A stretch of DNA of 43,959 bases. It comes from Pseudomonadota bacterium (GTDB taxonomy: Bacteria; Pseudomonadota; Alphaproteobacteria; Acetobacterales; Acetobacteraceae). The stretch spans positions 1-43,959 of the forward strand of contig JAJYYH010000058.1 of assembly GCA_021801255.1 (NCBI GenBank), read 5' to 3'. Made by a program: the position numbers and the translations under genes. Shown here in pieces: positions 7,576 through 18,500 of the stretch (the first letter of the stretch is position 1; each line of letters opens with the position of its first letter). The notes beneath the pieces are model-generated. The model was given only the letters and a program-made list of their open reading frames with translations. It searched no databases and had not been told where the DNA came from.

Positions 7576-7837
7576 TTGTATTTAATACAATTATTGCTTT
7601 CATATCAAGAAATTAACTTGCAAGGTCTTTAGACAGGTATATTTTTCGATTTAATTTCTTCGTCATTTCCATTAAGCTCCGCCGCGCTTCGCGCGATCGA
7701 TCCTCTTTCCCTGGCGGCAGCATGAATTGCAACGTTCAGGCCTGGGCTGGGCTCAGCGTTCTTATCGAACCGCCCGGCCGGAGCGTGGGCGGCAATGATC
7801 GGCCGCGCCCCATCACGGCCTTCCGGGAGATTTTCGC
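7576..7837 (+). promoter_or_regulatory. AT-rich upstream region of the Hint gene array, with a 15-nt palindrome
   Basis: From about 7565 to 7680 the base composition drops sharply from the GC-rich background. TTGTATT-T-AATACAA at 7576-7590 is a perfect dyad. AT-rich stretches with TATATTTTT-like sequence at 7638-7646 could hold a -10 element, but no convincing -35 is properly spaced. The start at 7838 is preceded by CGGGAGA. This is the only obvious control region before four closely spaced Hint genes, so it probably drives the whole array. Confidence 0.4.
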
Positions 7838-10800
7838 ATGAGCACTTTCATCTTAACTGTAGCAGGCGCCTTTGGAGATCAGACAAACTGGCTCGAGACG
7901 CCGAATTTCGACTCGCAAACCTACCAAGCCGTAACGGTTACTGGCGGTGGCGCCGAAGACACCGGTAACCCTCTTGATGACAACAACAGCGGCACCAGCG
8001 GCTGGTACGACGATCCGGTCGGCACCTTCACGACCACCTTGATCAGCCAGGTTCCGGGAACCTTTGGGGTGCCAGGCGCCGGCGACATGGCGTTCGCCCT
8101 TGGCGGTTCGATCAGCGGCAGCGGCGCGGCCGGCACCCTCGCGCTGGCGGGTGATGTCATCGTCAGCGCCAGCCTCACCGTCGGCACGCTCTGGGCCGGC
8201 GCCAATGAACAAGGCTCGGGTTGGGGCACCGTGTATGGGCCGAACCCCAATACGTCCTCCACCCTCATAGGGCAGTTTGGCTCTGATACAATAGATATCT
8301 ATCAGGCACAGTCTTATACCCCATCGATTATAAGCCTCGATACGCCAAGCAATTACACGACAACCCTCGACAGCGCTGCGACCGAGACCATCGGCGCCGG
8401 GGGCACCCAGATCACTGAGGCTTATCCTGTTTGGACGTACAACCCGCTCACGGGAGCCTACGTTTCCCCGCCCTCCCCGATCTCCCAGGGCGAAACGTCT
8501 TCGATGCCACAGGATTTTTCCTTCACCGGCACGATAACGGCCGAGATCGGGACGCTGGCCTATTCGGTTCTGGATCTCTCGGGCCTGCTCTCGTTTTCGG
8601 ATCAGGATGGATTGGATCTCACCTACAATTCCTCGCTCTACGTAAAATCGGGCGGCAATCTGGAGAGTTCGTCACTCACCATGGAGCCCGGCCAGGGCGC
8701 TTATCTCGAGGTCGATGCGGGCGGCACGCTGGGGCTGTCGGGCGGCGTGAGTGGAGCCAATGGGCCGGCCGGTCTCGATGTCGAGGGGGTGGCCAATATC
8801 ATCGGCGGAACCTTACAAAGTCCGAACGCGGTGATCGAGATCGGCACCAGCGGCAGTGGCTCGCTCTATCTCCTGAGCGGCGCTAAGGCCACCACCGGCT
8901 TCACGGAAATCGGCGCCGGAGGCACGCTGACGCTCTCCGATACCGGCACGCAATATCAAGCCAACGCCGCTGGCAGCATCACCGATAACGGCACACTTTT
9001 TGTACAAACCGATGCCACGCTGAGCGAGGGCAGCGGCACAATCGGCGCGGAAAGTGCTGACACGGGGGTGGCTTTTGTCAATGGCGCTACCTGGACGCTC
9101 GCCAATGCGCTCACCATCGGCGATGCCGGCGCCGGCACGCTCAACCTTAGCAATGCCGGCAGCGTGCAGGTCGGCGGAAACATCGAGATCGGCGCGGCGG
9201 CGGGAGGCGCGGGATTGCTCTCGCTCGGCACTGGCGGCCTGATGCGCGTGCAAGGCGATATCACCGCCGGCAGTGTCGCGGGAACCAACGGCGCGATCAA
9301 CCTCGATGGCGGGGCAACGACGCTCACCGCCGAGGGCGATCTCACCCTCGGCGAGGCTGGCACCGGCGCGCTTTCGTTGACCAATGGCGCAACGCTGGTG
9401 GTGCTCGGCGCGATCGCTGTTGGCAGCGCCGGGGCGAACAGCGGCACCGGCCATGTCAGCGTCGTGGGCAGCATCAATGCCGGGAATGATTTTTCCGTCG
9501 ATAACGGCGCGCTGGCCATCGCGACCGGGGGGATGGTCTCGGTCACCGGCGATTTTTCCGCGGGCGACGCCGCTGGTGGCACGGGCTCGGTTGCGCTCGC
9601 GCAAGGCGCGACGCTTCAGGGTGGCACCGGGATCACCATCGGCGGGCAGGGCACCGGCGATCTCAGCATGGTTGCCGGCGCCACCATCCTGGCCGGCGGC
9701 GCGGATCTCAACATTGGCGATAGTTCAGGCGGGTTCGGCAGTTTTACCGATACCGGGGGCGGGATCACTGTCTCCTCGATCAGTGTGGGCGGCACCGGCA
9801 CCGGCACGTTCGATCTCGGTGGCGGCGCGACGGCGACGCTTGCCAACGATTTCTCGATCGGTGATGGCGCCGGCGGCACGGGCTTTGTGACGCTGAGCGA
9901 CGCGGGGACCGAAATCTCGATTGCCGATGGCATCACCGTGGGTGGCGCCGGCACGGCCGAGCTGCTGCTCAACGGGGCGCTCGCCGATGTCACGGGCGGC
10001 GATATTTCGGTGGGCGAAAGCCTGGGCGGGCTCGGCGATTTTACCATCAACACCGGGACGCTGATTTTTGCCGGCACGCTCGATATCGGCAGCGCCGGCA
10101 TGGGCACCGTCGATGTGCAGCTTGGCGCGAGTATCGGTGGGCTCAATGACATCGGCCTTGGCGAAAAGACCGGCGGGATCGGCGTTCTCGCGCTCGATGG
10201 CGGCGCGGTCGAAAGCCAGACACTCTCGATCGGTGGCTTCGGCGAGGCGACGCTGGCGCTGAGCGCGGAGGCCTCGCTCACCACCGAGGGTAGCGCCAAG
10301 ATCGCCGAGCAATCGACCAATACTGTCGAAAGCGTTAGTGTCAATCAAAGCGTTTGGGATGTAACGCAGAATCTCGCGATCGGTGATTCCGGCACGGCGC
10401 AAGTGACGATCGCCAATGGCGGCACGGTCGCCGCACTCGGCACGTTGACGTTGGGCGGGAGTAGTGGCGCGCAAGGCAGTGCAAGTGTCAGCGGCGGGAG
10501 TTCGGCGTTCAATTTCGCAACGCTGGTGGTGGGCGATAGCGGCGCGGGGACACTGGCGCTGAGCGGGGGTGCGTCGGCCGGGCCGATGTCGAGCCAGTCG
10601 GGCACGATCGAAATCGGCGCCAAGAGTGGCGGCGCGGGCACCATCACGCTTGCCGGCAGTGGCAGCGCGCTCGATGGGGCGGTGCTCGATGTCGGCGGCG
10701 CAGGAACGGTTGCAGGTGGCAGCGGCGCAATTTCGATCGGCGCGGGCGCGCGCGTCGATGTCGCGAACGTAAAATTGTTCCAGCAAGGAACGATCACGCT

Positions 10801-12121
10801 GGCCGGCGGCACGCTGGCGACCGATCCCCTCAGCCTCGCGCAGGGCGGGGTGATCAGCGGTGCCGGGACGATTTCGGGCGGTATCACCAATGACGGCAGC
10901 ATCATCGCCGCAGGCGGCACGCTCGACATCACCGGGCCGATCTCGGGCGCTGGCAGCCTGATCGTCGATCAGGGCGCGGAGCTGGCGCTGGGCGGGGCGG
11001 TCGCGGCGGGCGAAACGATCGATTTTGCCGGCAGCATTGGCACGCTGGTGTACGACGGTGGATCCGCCTTTGCCGCAACGATCGGCCCGCACGCCGCCGG
11101 CGATATCGTCATTCCCTGTTTCGCCCGCGGCACGCGCATCCGCACGACGCGCGGGGAAATCCCCGTGGAAGACTTAAAGATCGGCGATCGCGTGGCAACG
11201 CTCGCGGGCGAGACGCGCCCGATCGTCTGGATCGGCCACCGCACCATCGACCTCACTCGCCACTCCCGCCCAGAGCAGGCGCGCCCAATCCGTATCACCG
11301 CCCATGCCTTCGGCGAAGGCATGCCGAAGCGGGCGTTGCGGGTTTCCCCCGGACATGCGCTCTATGTCGAGGGCGCGCTGATCCCGGTGGCGTATCTTGT
11401 GAACGGCGCGACGATTACCCGCGAGGCGGTGCCGCGGGTCGCGTATTTTCACATCGAACTCGACGAACATGCCGTGCTGTTCTCGGAAAATCTGCCCTCC
11501 GAAAGCTATCTCGACACCGGCAACAGAAGCGCTTTCGCGGGTGACATGGTGACGCTGCATCCCGATTTTTCCTCCCGCGCCGCGCATGGCGCGGCTTGCG
11601 CGCCGCGACTTCTCGCGGGTGAAAAAGTGATCGCGGCGCGGCGCCGATTGCTGCGGCGGCTGGTATTGCTTGGCTATCGGCGCGGTGCAAGCGGGGATGT
11701 GGTCGCGGAGATTGGCGGGCGGCGGGTTGCGGCGCTGCATCGCGGAGAGATGGTGGTGTTTCCCCTGCCAGCCTGGACGCGGGAGGTGCGTCTTTTCTCG
11801 CCCGGTTTCGTTCCCGCCGGGATCGATCCCGAGAACGGGGATTGCCGCACGCTGGGCGTGCCGATCGAGGCTCTGTTCATCGATGACGCCGCGATCGCGC
11901 TTGACGGCCCGGCTTTTCGCGCGGGCTTCCATGCGCTCGAACGCAACGGCGGGCGCGCCTGGCGTTGGACGGATGGCGCCGGCGTGCTGGCCCTCACGCC
12001 GCGCCCGACACCAGCCGCGCTTCGTCTCAAACTCGGCGATATTCCCCCGCTATGGATCGCCCCCGAGGTTGATCGCGGGGCGCGACCGCGACGGCGGCGG
12101 AAACGCGCCGCGATCTCTTAG
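7838..12121 (+). CDS. Giant beta-helical repeat protein with C-terminal Hint domain (paralogue A)
   Basis: 1427 residues. Residues about 1-250 form a distinct N-terminal region (MSTFILTVAGAFGDQTNWLE...). Residues about 250-1060 are glycine-rich strand-loop repeats of the pattern IG-x-GAGTLNLSNAGSVQVGG, like the T5SS/PEP-CTERM-associated repeat, and predict a right-handed beta-helix. At Cys1094 a Hint_2-type module begins ([20 protein letters not shown]), with the VSPGHALYVEGALIP block, then a C-terminal domain found in all four paralogues. No Sec signal peptide, autotransporter barrel or TPS domain is seen. Family knowledge: Hint domains activate the N-terminal Cys for peptide-bond cleavage. 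Likely an exported adhesin or matrix protein that self-processes; inference. Its Hint module is clearly diverged from the other three. Confidence 0.8.
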   Translation: MSTFILTVAGAFGDQTNWLETPNFDSQTYQAVTVTGGGAEDTGNPLDDNNSGTSGWYDDPVGTFTTTLISQVPGTFGVPGAGDMAFALGGSISGSGAAGTLALAGDVIVSASLTVGTLWAGANEQGSGWGTVYGPNPNTSSTLIGQFGSDTIDIYQAQSYTPSIISLDTPSNYTTTLDSAATETIGAGGTQITEAYPVWTYNPLTGAYVSPPSPISQGETSSMPQDFSFTGTITAEIGTLAYSVLDLSGLLSFSDQDGLDLTYNSSLYVKSGGNLESSSLTMEPGQGAYLEVDAGGTLGLSGGVSGANGPAGLDVEGVANIIGGTLQSPNAVIEIGTSGSGSLYLLSGAKATTGFTEIGAGGTLTLSDTGTQYQANAAGSITDNGTLFVQTDATLSEGSGTIGAESADTGVAFVNGATWTLANALTIGDAGAGTLNLSNAGSVQVGGNIEIGAAAGGAGLLSLGTGGLMRVQGDITAGSVAGTNGAINLDGGATTLTAEGDLTLGEAGTGALSLTNGATLVVLGAIAVGSAGANSGTGHVSVVGSINAGNDFSVDNGALAIATGGMVSVTGDFSAGDAAGGTGSVALAQGATLQGGTGITIGGQGTGDLSMVAGATILAGGADLNIGDSSGGFGSFTDTGGGITVSSISVGGTGTGTFDLGGGATATLANDFSIGDGAGGTGFVTLSDAGTEISIADGITVGGAGTAELLLNGALADVTGGDISVGESLGGLGDFTINTGTLIFAGTLDIGSAGMGTVDVQLGASIGGLNDIGLGEKTGGIGVLALDGGAVESQTLSIGGFGEATLALSAEASLTTEGSAKIAEQSTNTVESVSVNQSVWDVTQNLAIGDSGTAQVTIANGGTVAALGTLTLGGSSGAQGSASVSGGSSAFNFATLVVGDSGAGTLALSGGASAGPMSSQSGTIEIGAKSGGAGTITLAGSGSALDGAVLDVGGAGTVAGGSGAISIGAGARVDVANVKLFQQGTITLAGGTLATDPLSLAQGGVISGAGTISGGITNDGSIIAAGGTLDITGPISGAGSLIVDQGAELALGGAVAAGETIDFAGSIGTLVYDGGSAFAATIGPHAAGDIVIPCFARGTRIRTTRGEIPVEDLKIGDRVATLAGETRPIVWIGHRTIDLTRHSRPEQARPIRITAHAFGEGMPKRALRVSPGHALYVEGALIPVAYLVNGATITREAVPRVAYFHIELDEHAVLFSENLPSESYLDTGNRSAFAGDMVTLHPDFSSRAAHGAACAPRLLAGEKVIAARRRLLRRLVLLGYRRGASGDVVAEIGGRRVAALHRGEMVVFPLPAWTREVRLFSPGFVPAGIDPENGDCRTLGVPIEALFIDDAAIALDGPAFRAGFHALERNGGRAWRWTDGAGVLALTPRPTPAALRLKLGDIPPLWIAPEVDRGARPRRRRKRAAIS

Positions 12122-12172
12122 ACACGCCGCCCACGACACAGACATATTGAAGGTTCTTTGGGAGAAGAAGTG

Positions 12173-15100
12173 ATGTCCGGCAACGCGACGACGATTACGA
12201 GCAACACGAGCGTCAGCAATGGCATCGTGTTGAGCAACAACGAAACCCTGACCGTCGCGCAGGGCGTGACGGTTGCCAGCACCGGCATGAATGCGCTTTA
12301 TGAAAAGCCGAACGTGACCGGCGTTTCGATCATCAATAAGGGCGCGGTCACCGCGATCGGCAGTCAGTTCACCGACAGCCAATCCGTCGCGATCGATCTC
12401 GAAACCGGGGGCACGATCACGAACGCGGCCGGTGCCGTGCTTTCCGGGCAATATGGCGGCATTGTCGGGTTCGGCGCGGTTAGCCTCACCAATGCCGGTA
12501 CCATCACGAGCTTTGGCAGTCTGTCGGAGAAAGGCGTCAACCTGCAAGGGGGAGGCGTTGTCAATAATGACCAAAGCGGGGTCATTTCGACTAATGGGGT
12601 CGATCTCTATCTCTCCGGCGCCACCTTGGTGAATACCGGGCTGATTACGCAAACCTCGAACACCTCGCGCGGGGCGGGGATTCAATTCTCCTCTCAAGGC
12701 GGCAGCATCGATAATCTCCCCGGCGGCACGATTACCGGCTCCTATTATGCCGCCATCGCGAGCGGCAGTGGGACCGTGTTCGTAACCAACGCGGGGGTGA
12801 TCTCCGATTCAGAGGATGCTCTGGCGCTCGGCGCTTCGGGCGGATTCGATAACGGAACCTCAGGCGTCGTCACGGGCGGCATCTCCAGCGGCGGCGCGCC
12901 GATCACCAATGCCGGCGACATCACCGGCAGCGTGACCATGAAAGACGGCGGCACGCTCACCAACTCGGGCAGCATTGGCGGACCCGTTGCTTTCACCGGC
13001 GCGGGCACGCTGATCAATTCGGGAAATATCAGCGCGACACAAACATCCGGGGAGGGGGTTTTTCTCTCTTCCAGCGAAACGGTGATCAATTCCGGCACGA
13101 TTGCGAATAACGCCAGCTACAGTTCGGCCATCTACATGGGTGGAGTTTCCAGCACTTCCGACTCCATCGTCAATCAGGCCGGCGGGATGATTACCGGCTA
13201 CGCCACTGGGATCGAAAGCACGGGCAGCCTGGATGTCATCACCAATGCCGGACTGATCACCTCGACCAGCACTCTTGATCTGGCGATCAAGCTGAGGGCC
13301 GGCGGTTCGGTCGATAACGCCCCCGGTGGCACAATTGTGGGCAGCGTCTATTTCGGCGGCGCGGCCGGAACGCTCACCAATGCTGGCAGCATCGTCTTTA
13401 ACGCCGCGCCGGCTGGGGCGTCGGCTGTTGATTTCAATAACGGCGGCACGCTCAACAATACCGGGGTGATCTCCGCCAGCGGCTCGCAAGTGATCGCCGT
13501 TTTCGGCGGCAGTGGCGTTGTCACCAATTCCGGCACGATCAGCGCGTCGGGAACGGATGGGTTCGGCGTCGAACTGGACAGTGGCACGGTGGTCAATTCC
13601 GGCACGGTGGTCGGTATCATCGCCGGTGCGAATGCAGTTACCAACCAGGCAGGCGGCGTGATCTCCGGCTACTATGAGGGGATCCAAGCGAACGGCACCG
13701 GCGATACGGTCGTCAATGACGGCAGCATCAGCGCAAGCGCGAGCGCCGGCACCGCTGTTTATGTTGGCGCGCTCGGCACCCTGATCAACCACGGAACGAT
13801 TACCGCGACCGGCACCCCGCCTCCTGGCCAATCCTCGGCCGGGGTCGCGCTGAGCGACGCCACATTTACCAACGCGGCCGGCGGCGTGGTCTCTGGCAGT
13901 ACCGGCGTTTCGGCAACCGGCGACGACGTTGCTGGCAACATCGCCGGCACCATCATCAACGCCGGAACCATCGAGAGCACGGCGGGAACCGCTGGCACCG
14001 CGATCTCGTTCGGCGCCGGCGCCGGCGATCTCATCATCGATCCCGGCGCGGTGTTCATCGGCCGGGTCGTTTCAAGCGCGGGCGGCACGATCGAATTGGC
14101 CTCGGCGGCGAGCGCGGGCACGATCGGCGGCATCGGCCTCGGTGAGCAGTTCGCTCTGCCGGTCATCAACGAGGATGCCGGCGCCCGTTGGACGATCAAC
14201 GGCCCGGTTTCGGGAAATGAGACCATCACCATCGGTCAAGGTGCCACGCTGGCGTTCGCCAACAGCGCCACCAGCGGCACGACGATCGATTTCTCGGGCG
14301 ATTCCGCCGTCATCGGCCTCACCAATGACGCCTATCAGAGCGGCGATCATGTCGCGATCGGCAGCGCGGCTTTCGAGCCGGATATTCTTGAGGTCATCAA
14401 CGCGGGTGGCGCGACACTGGCGTCGTTCGTCTTGAATGCAACGACTTATACCGCGTCGGATTTTTCGCTGGCGGCTTCAGGCAGCGGCATCGCGGTTACC
14501 GCAGCGATCCCCTGCTTCGCGCGCGGCACGCGCATTCGCACGAAGCGTGGTGAGATCGCCGTCGAGGCGCTTAAAGTCGGCGATCAGGTGATGGTGCTGG
14601 GCGGGGGCGTGCGGCCGGTGCGTTGGATCGGGTGGCGGCGGATCGATCTCGCCCGCCATCCCCGGCCCGAGACGGTGCGGCCGGTGCGCATCCTCGCCGA
14701 GGCCTTCGGCCCTGGCCTGCCGGCGCGCGATCTGGTGGTCTCGCCGGGCCACGCGCTGTTCGTCGCGGGCGCGCTGATCCCGGCGGAATATCTCGTCAAC
14801 GGCGCAACGATTATCCGCGAACATGTCGATCAGGTGGCGTATTTCCACGTCGAGCTGGATCACCACGCGGTGCTGTTCTCGGAGAATCTACCGACCGAAA
14901 GCTACCTTGATCGCGGCAATCGCGCGGCCTTCGAGAATAGCGCGGGGGTGGTCGCGCTGCACCCCGATTTCACGGCACATGACGGGGCGGGGGCGTGTCT
15001 GCCGCTGGTGCTGGCGGGGGAGAAGCTGGCGGCGGCGCGGCGTCGTTTGCTCGGGCGCGTTCCCGCCCTGGGCTTCGCTGTGGACGAGGATCCTGATCTT

Positions 15101-15541
15101 CATCTGCGGCGCGATGGCCGGCGTATCGAGGCGGTGCGGCGCGAGGCCGGCTGGCATGACTTCCTGCTGCCCGCCGCGACGCGGGAGGTGCGCCTCGTCT
15201 CCCACGTGGCCGTGCCGGCGGCGGTGCGGCATTCCCCCGACTGGCGCACACTTGGCGTCCGGATCGATGCGGTATTCCTCAACGAGCGTTTTGTCCCGCT
15301 CGAAAGCCCGATTTTCCGCGCCGGCTTCCACGGCGTCGAGCGCGCGGGCGCGCGCGCCTGGCGCTGGAGCGACGGGCACGGCCGCCTCGCCCTGCCGCTC
15401 AGCCCCACCCCCACGGCGCTTCGCCTCTTGATCGGCGAGAGTTTGCCCCATTGGCAAGGATCTCGGTCGCAGTCGAGAAACTTCCGACCTGATCGTGTCC
15501 AAACGGGGCGGACATCGCGCTCCGGCGTGAATTCCGCGTGA
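12173..15541 (+). CDS. Beta-helical protein with C-terminal Hint domain (paralogue B)
   Basis: 1122 residues from the ATG at 12173, which follows GGGAGAAGAAG; an in-frame ATG 15 nt upstream is less well placed. Residues 1-780 are repeats of VTNAGTISG / VINSGTI / GGVVSG type strand-turn units rich in Gly, Ser, Thr and Asn, predicted to be a beta-helix. From Cys781 the Hint module reads [20 protein letters not shown] and includes [20 protein letters not shown], then [18 protein letters not shown]. The last 170 residues form the shared post-Hint domain ([20 protein letters not shown]). The C-terminal Asn of splicing inteins is not evident, so cleavage or thioester chemistry is more likely than splicing. 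Starts 51 nt after paralogue A. Confidence 0.8.
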   Translation: MSGNATTITSNTSVSNGIVLSNNETLTVAQGVTVASTGMNALYEKPNVTGVSIINKGAVTAIGSQFTDSQSVAIDLETGGTITNAAGAVLSGQYGGIVGFGAVSLTNAGTITSFGSLSEKGVNLQGGGVVNNDQSGVISTNGVDLYLSGATLVNTGLITQTSNTSRGAGIQFSSQGGSIDNLPGGTITGSYYAAIASGSGTVFVTNAGVISDSEDALALGASGGFDNGTSGVVTGGISSGGAPITNAGDITGSVTMKDGGTLTNSGSIGGPVAFTGAGTLINSGNISATQTSGEGVFLSSSETVINSGTIANNASYSSAIYMGGVSSTSDSIVNQAGGMITGYATGIESTGSLDVITNAGLITSTSTLDLAIKLRAGGSVDNAPGGTIVGSVYFGGAAGTLTNAGSIVFNAAPAGASAVDFNNGGTLNNTGVISASGSQVIAVFGGSGVVTNSGTISASGTDGFGVELDSGTVVNSGTVVGIIAGANAVTNQAGGVISGYYEGIQANGTGDTVVNDGSISASASAGTAVYVGALGTLINHGTITATGTPPPGQSSAGVALSDATFTNAAGGVVSGSTGVSATGDDVAGNIAGTIINAGTIESTAGTAGTAISFGAGAGDLIIDPGAVFIGRVVSSAGGTIELASAASAGTIGGIGLGEQFALPVINEDAGARWTINGPVSGNETITIGQGATLAFANSATSGTTIDFSGDSAVIGLTNDAYQSGDHVAIGSAAFEPDILEVINAGGATLASFVLNATTYTASDFSLAASGSGIAVTAAIPCFARGTRIRTKRGEIAVEALKVGDQVMVLGGGVRPVRWIGWRRIDLARHPRPETVRPVRILAEAFGPGLPARDLVVSPGHALFVAGALIPAEYLVNGATIIREHVDQVAYFHVELDHHAVLFSENLPTESYLDRGNRAAFENSAGVVALHPDFTAHDGAGACLPLVLAGEKLAAARRRLLGRVPALGFAVDEDPDLHLRRDGRRIEAVRREAGWHDFLLPAATREVRLVSHVAVPAAVRHSPDWRTLGVRIDAVFLNERFVPLESPIFRAGFHGVERAGARAWRWSDGHGRLALPLSPTPTALRLLIGESLPHWQGSRSQSRNFRPDRVQTGRTSRSGVNSA
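14510..15457 (+). repeat. 948-bp Hint cassette, copy 1 (in paralogue B)
   Basis: From the Pro codon before the Hint Cys to the Gln codon of LPHWQ. Collinear, without indels, with copies 2 and 3, and almost identical in sequence. Copy-specific differences include a GTTGGATCGGGTGG variant near 14630 and a distinct end segment at about 15381-15430. Confidence 0.9.
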
Positions 15542-15588
15542 GCCTGAACGCCCGATCCGAAATCACCTCCCACTCTGGAGCATGACCC

Positions 15589-18500
15589 ATGTCCGAGACG
15601 ATCAGCGGCAACACCACGACCAGCTACATCACGCTAAGCGCGAACGCCACGCTCAGTGTCGAGCCGGGGGCGACGCTTACCGGAACCGGCGGCGCCGCGG
15701 TTCTCGCGGGAACATTGGCAAGCGGCGTCGTGATCGAAAATCAGGGGGTGATCACCGCGCCGCCGGTCTCCACGTCCGTCGGCTCGGGAAGCTTCGGTGT
15801 CATTCTCGGCGGCACGGGCTCGACGCTCAACAATGCTGCCAGCGCCTCGATTATCGGCTATACGAACGGTGCCGTTCTTAACCTCGGCGCGGTTGTGGAC
15901 AATGCCGGAACGATCCTCGCCAGCGGAACCGCGGGCGGATTAGGTCTTGTGATCGTCGGCGGCGCGCTTGGCAACAGTTCCGGTGCGCTCATTTCCGGCT
16001 ATTCCGCGGGCGCGCTGATTGGCGGCGGCTCAGTGGGCGGCGCTGGCACCGTCATCAATGCCGGCACCCTCCAATCCACCGCGAGGCAAAGCGGGTCTCT
16101 GGATACCACGCAGGACTCGGGTCTTGCGCTGGGCCATGGTGGAACGGTGGTGAATAATGGTGTCATCACGGGCTACAAGGGCGTCGGCCTGTCCGATGGC
16201 GGCGTAGTGACCAACGCCCAAGGTACGATCCAGGGTTCGAGCGCCATCTATGTTGTCGGCACCGTGGGGTACAGCCATCTCATCAATACGGCTCTGGTCG
16301 ATGGCTCCCATTTTGGCATAAACATCGAGAGTTCCGGGGCGGCCTCGCAATTCATCAGCAACACCAACGGCACGATCGAGAGTTCCGGGACCGCCGCGAT
16401 CTATGCCGGCACGGCGGCGAGTACGATAACGATCGTCAATCAGGGACTGATCGCGGATACAGCCGTTACGAGAAGCGGCATAGCCCTCGGCGACGGTGGC
16501 GCTGTCACCAACATGAGCGGCGCGACGATCACAGGCTCGGATTTCGGCGTTTTCATCGATGGCCCTCAGTCATCTGGCTCGACGCACGGGACAATTGCCA
16601 ATTTCGGCACGATTTCCGTGTCTATGGGCATCGCTGTCGAGCTCGGGATTCCAGGTCTTGTTACAAATGATGGCGTTATTTTGGGAGGCGCGGTGGCTGG
16701 TGTCGTTCTCGCCGCCGGCGGAACCCTAGTGAATACCGCGACCATCGACACCGGCTCATTCGGGGGCGCAGGCATCGCCATGGCCGGGAATGCCTCGCTG
16801 ACCAATTCCGCGCATGCGGTAATTTCCGGCGGCCTCGGCGTAAAAGCAGGGTCGTACGCGGCTATTTCCAATGCTGGCAATCCTCTCGGCGCCACGATCA
16901 TCAATGCCGGCACGATCTCCGGGGTCTCCACGGGCATCGCCGCCTACCAAGGCGGTCTCGTCACCAATGCCGCCGGTGGCACCATCTCCATCAACAACGG
17001 CCTTGGCGGCCTTAGCAATCCCACCGAGGCCATCACCGCGGGCGCGGGACGCGAAGGAGCGCTGACACTCACCAATGCAGGTCTGATTTCCGCCGATGTC
17101 CATACCGGCAGCGGCGTTTTTCTCAATGACGGTGGCGCGGTATCCAACGCTGCCAGTGGAACCATCATCGCCTATGTCGCGGGCGTTGCAAGTTCTTATG
17201 GATCCGCAACCCTCAGCAATGCCGGCACCATCGAGGCCAAGGGGTCGGCGTTGTTTCAGGTGCAGGGAACAGCGACGAGTTCGATCGGCGTTGATCTCGG
17301 CGCCAGCGGCATCGTGACCAATGCCGCGGGCGGTGTCATCAGCGGCGCGATCGGCGCGGAATCGGGCACGATCATCAATGCCGGCACGATCGCGAGCAGC
17401 TTGGGCAATACCGGCACGGCGGTCGCCTTCGGCAACTTCAACGCCGACGTCGTCATCGATCCCGGCGCACGTTTCATCGGCGCGGTGAACGCCTATGGCA
17501 ATACCTTTGTCACGAACAATACGATCGAACTCGCCTCGGCAAACAGCATCGGCACGATCAGTGGCATTGGCTCGCACTATACCGATTTCCAGACCATCAC
17601 GGAGGATGCCGGCGCGCGCTGGCAAATCGACGGCACGATCGGCGTCGCCGAGACCATCACCATCGGTCAAGGTGCTATGCTCGCGATTGGCTCCGCCGTT
17701 GCCTCTGGCGTGACGATCGATTTTGCCGCGGGATCGGGCGCGCTCGTTCTTTCCGATCCGGCGCAGTTCTCGGGCACCATCGGCCAGATTGCCCCGGGCG
17801 ACACCATCGATTTTACCTCATTGCCCTATCAGGCATCGGATCAGGCGACGCTTGCCAGCAACAATGCCCTCGAAGTGATCAATGCCGGGGCGGTTCTCGC
17901 GAAGGTGCAACTCAATCCCGTTGGCCAATATAGCGGGCTGCATTTCAATCTCCTCCAGGACGGCACGGGCAGCGCCATCGTCCCCTGCTTCGCGCGCGGC
18001 ACGCGCATTCGCACGAAGCGTGGCGAGATCGCCGTCGAGGCGCTTAAAGTCGGCGATCAGGTGATGGTGCTGGGCGGGGGCGTGCGGCCGGTGCGCTGGA
18101 TCGGGCGGCGGCGGATCGATCTCGCCCGCCATCCCCGGCCCGAGACGGTGCGGCCGGTGCGCATCCTCGCCGAGGCCTTCGGCCCTGGCCTGCCGGCGCG
18201 GGATCTGGTGGTCTCGCCGGGCCACGCGCTGTTCGTCGCGGGCGCGCTGATCCCGGCGGAATATCTCGTCAATGGCGCGACGATTATCCGCGAGGATGTC
18301 GATGAGGTGGCGTATTTCCACGTCGAGCTGGATCACCACGCGGTGCTGTTCTCGGAGAATCTGCCGAGCGAAAGCTACCTTGATCGCGGCAATCGCGCGG
18401 CCTTCGAGAACAGCGCGGGGGTGGTCGCGCTGCACCCCGATTTCACGGCACATGACGGGGCGGGGGCGTGCCTGCCGCTGGTGCTGGCGGGGGAGAAGCT

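Noticed and set aside
7235-7616. Small protein encoded between the transposase debris and the Hint array
   Set aside because: The frame continues from a dead transposase, lacks a ribosome site, and has no recognisable domain beyond one short hydrophobic stretch.
9725-11092. Antisense open frame of 455 codons inside paralogue A
   Set aside because: Periodic shadow of the glycine-rich repeats on the plus strand.
11114-11700. Splicing intein in the Hint-bearing proteins
   Set aside because: No C-terminal His-Asn splice junction and no extein that would restore a conserved protein; Hint-type cleavage fits better.
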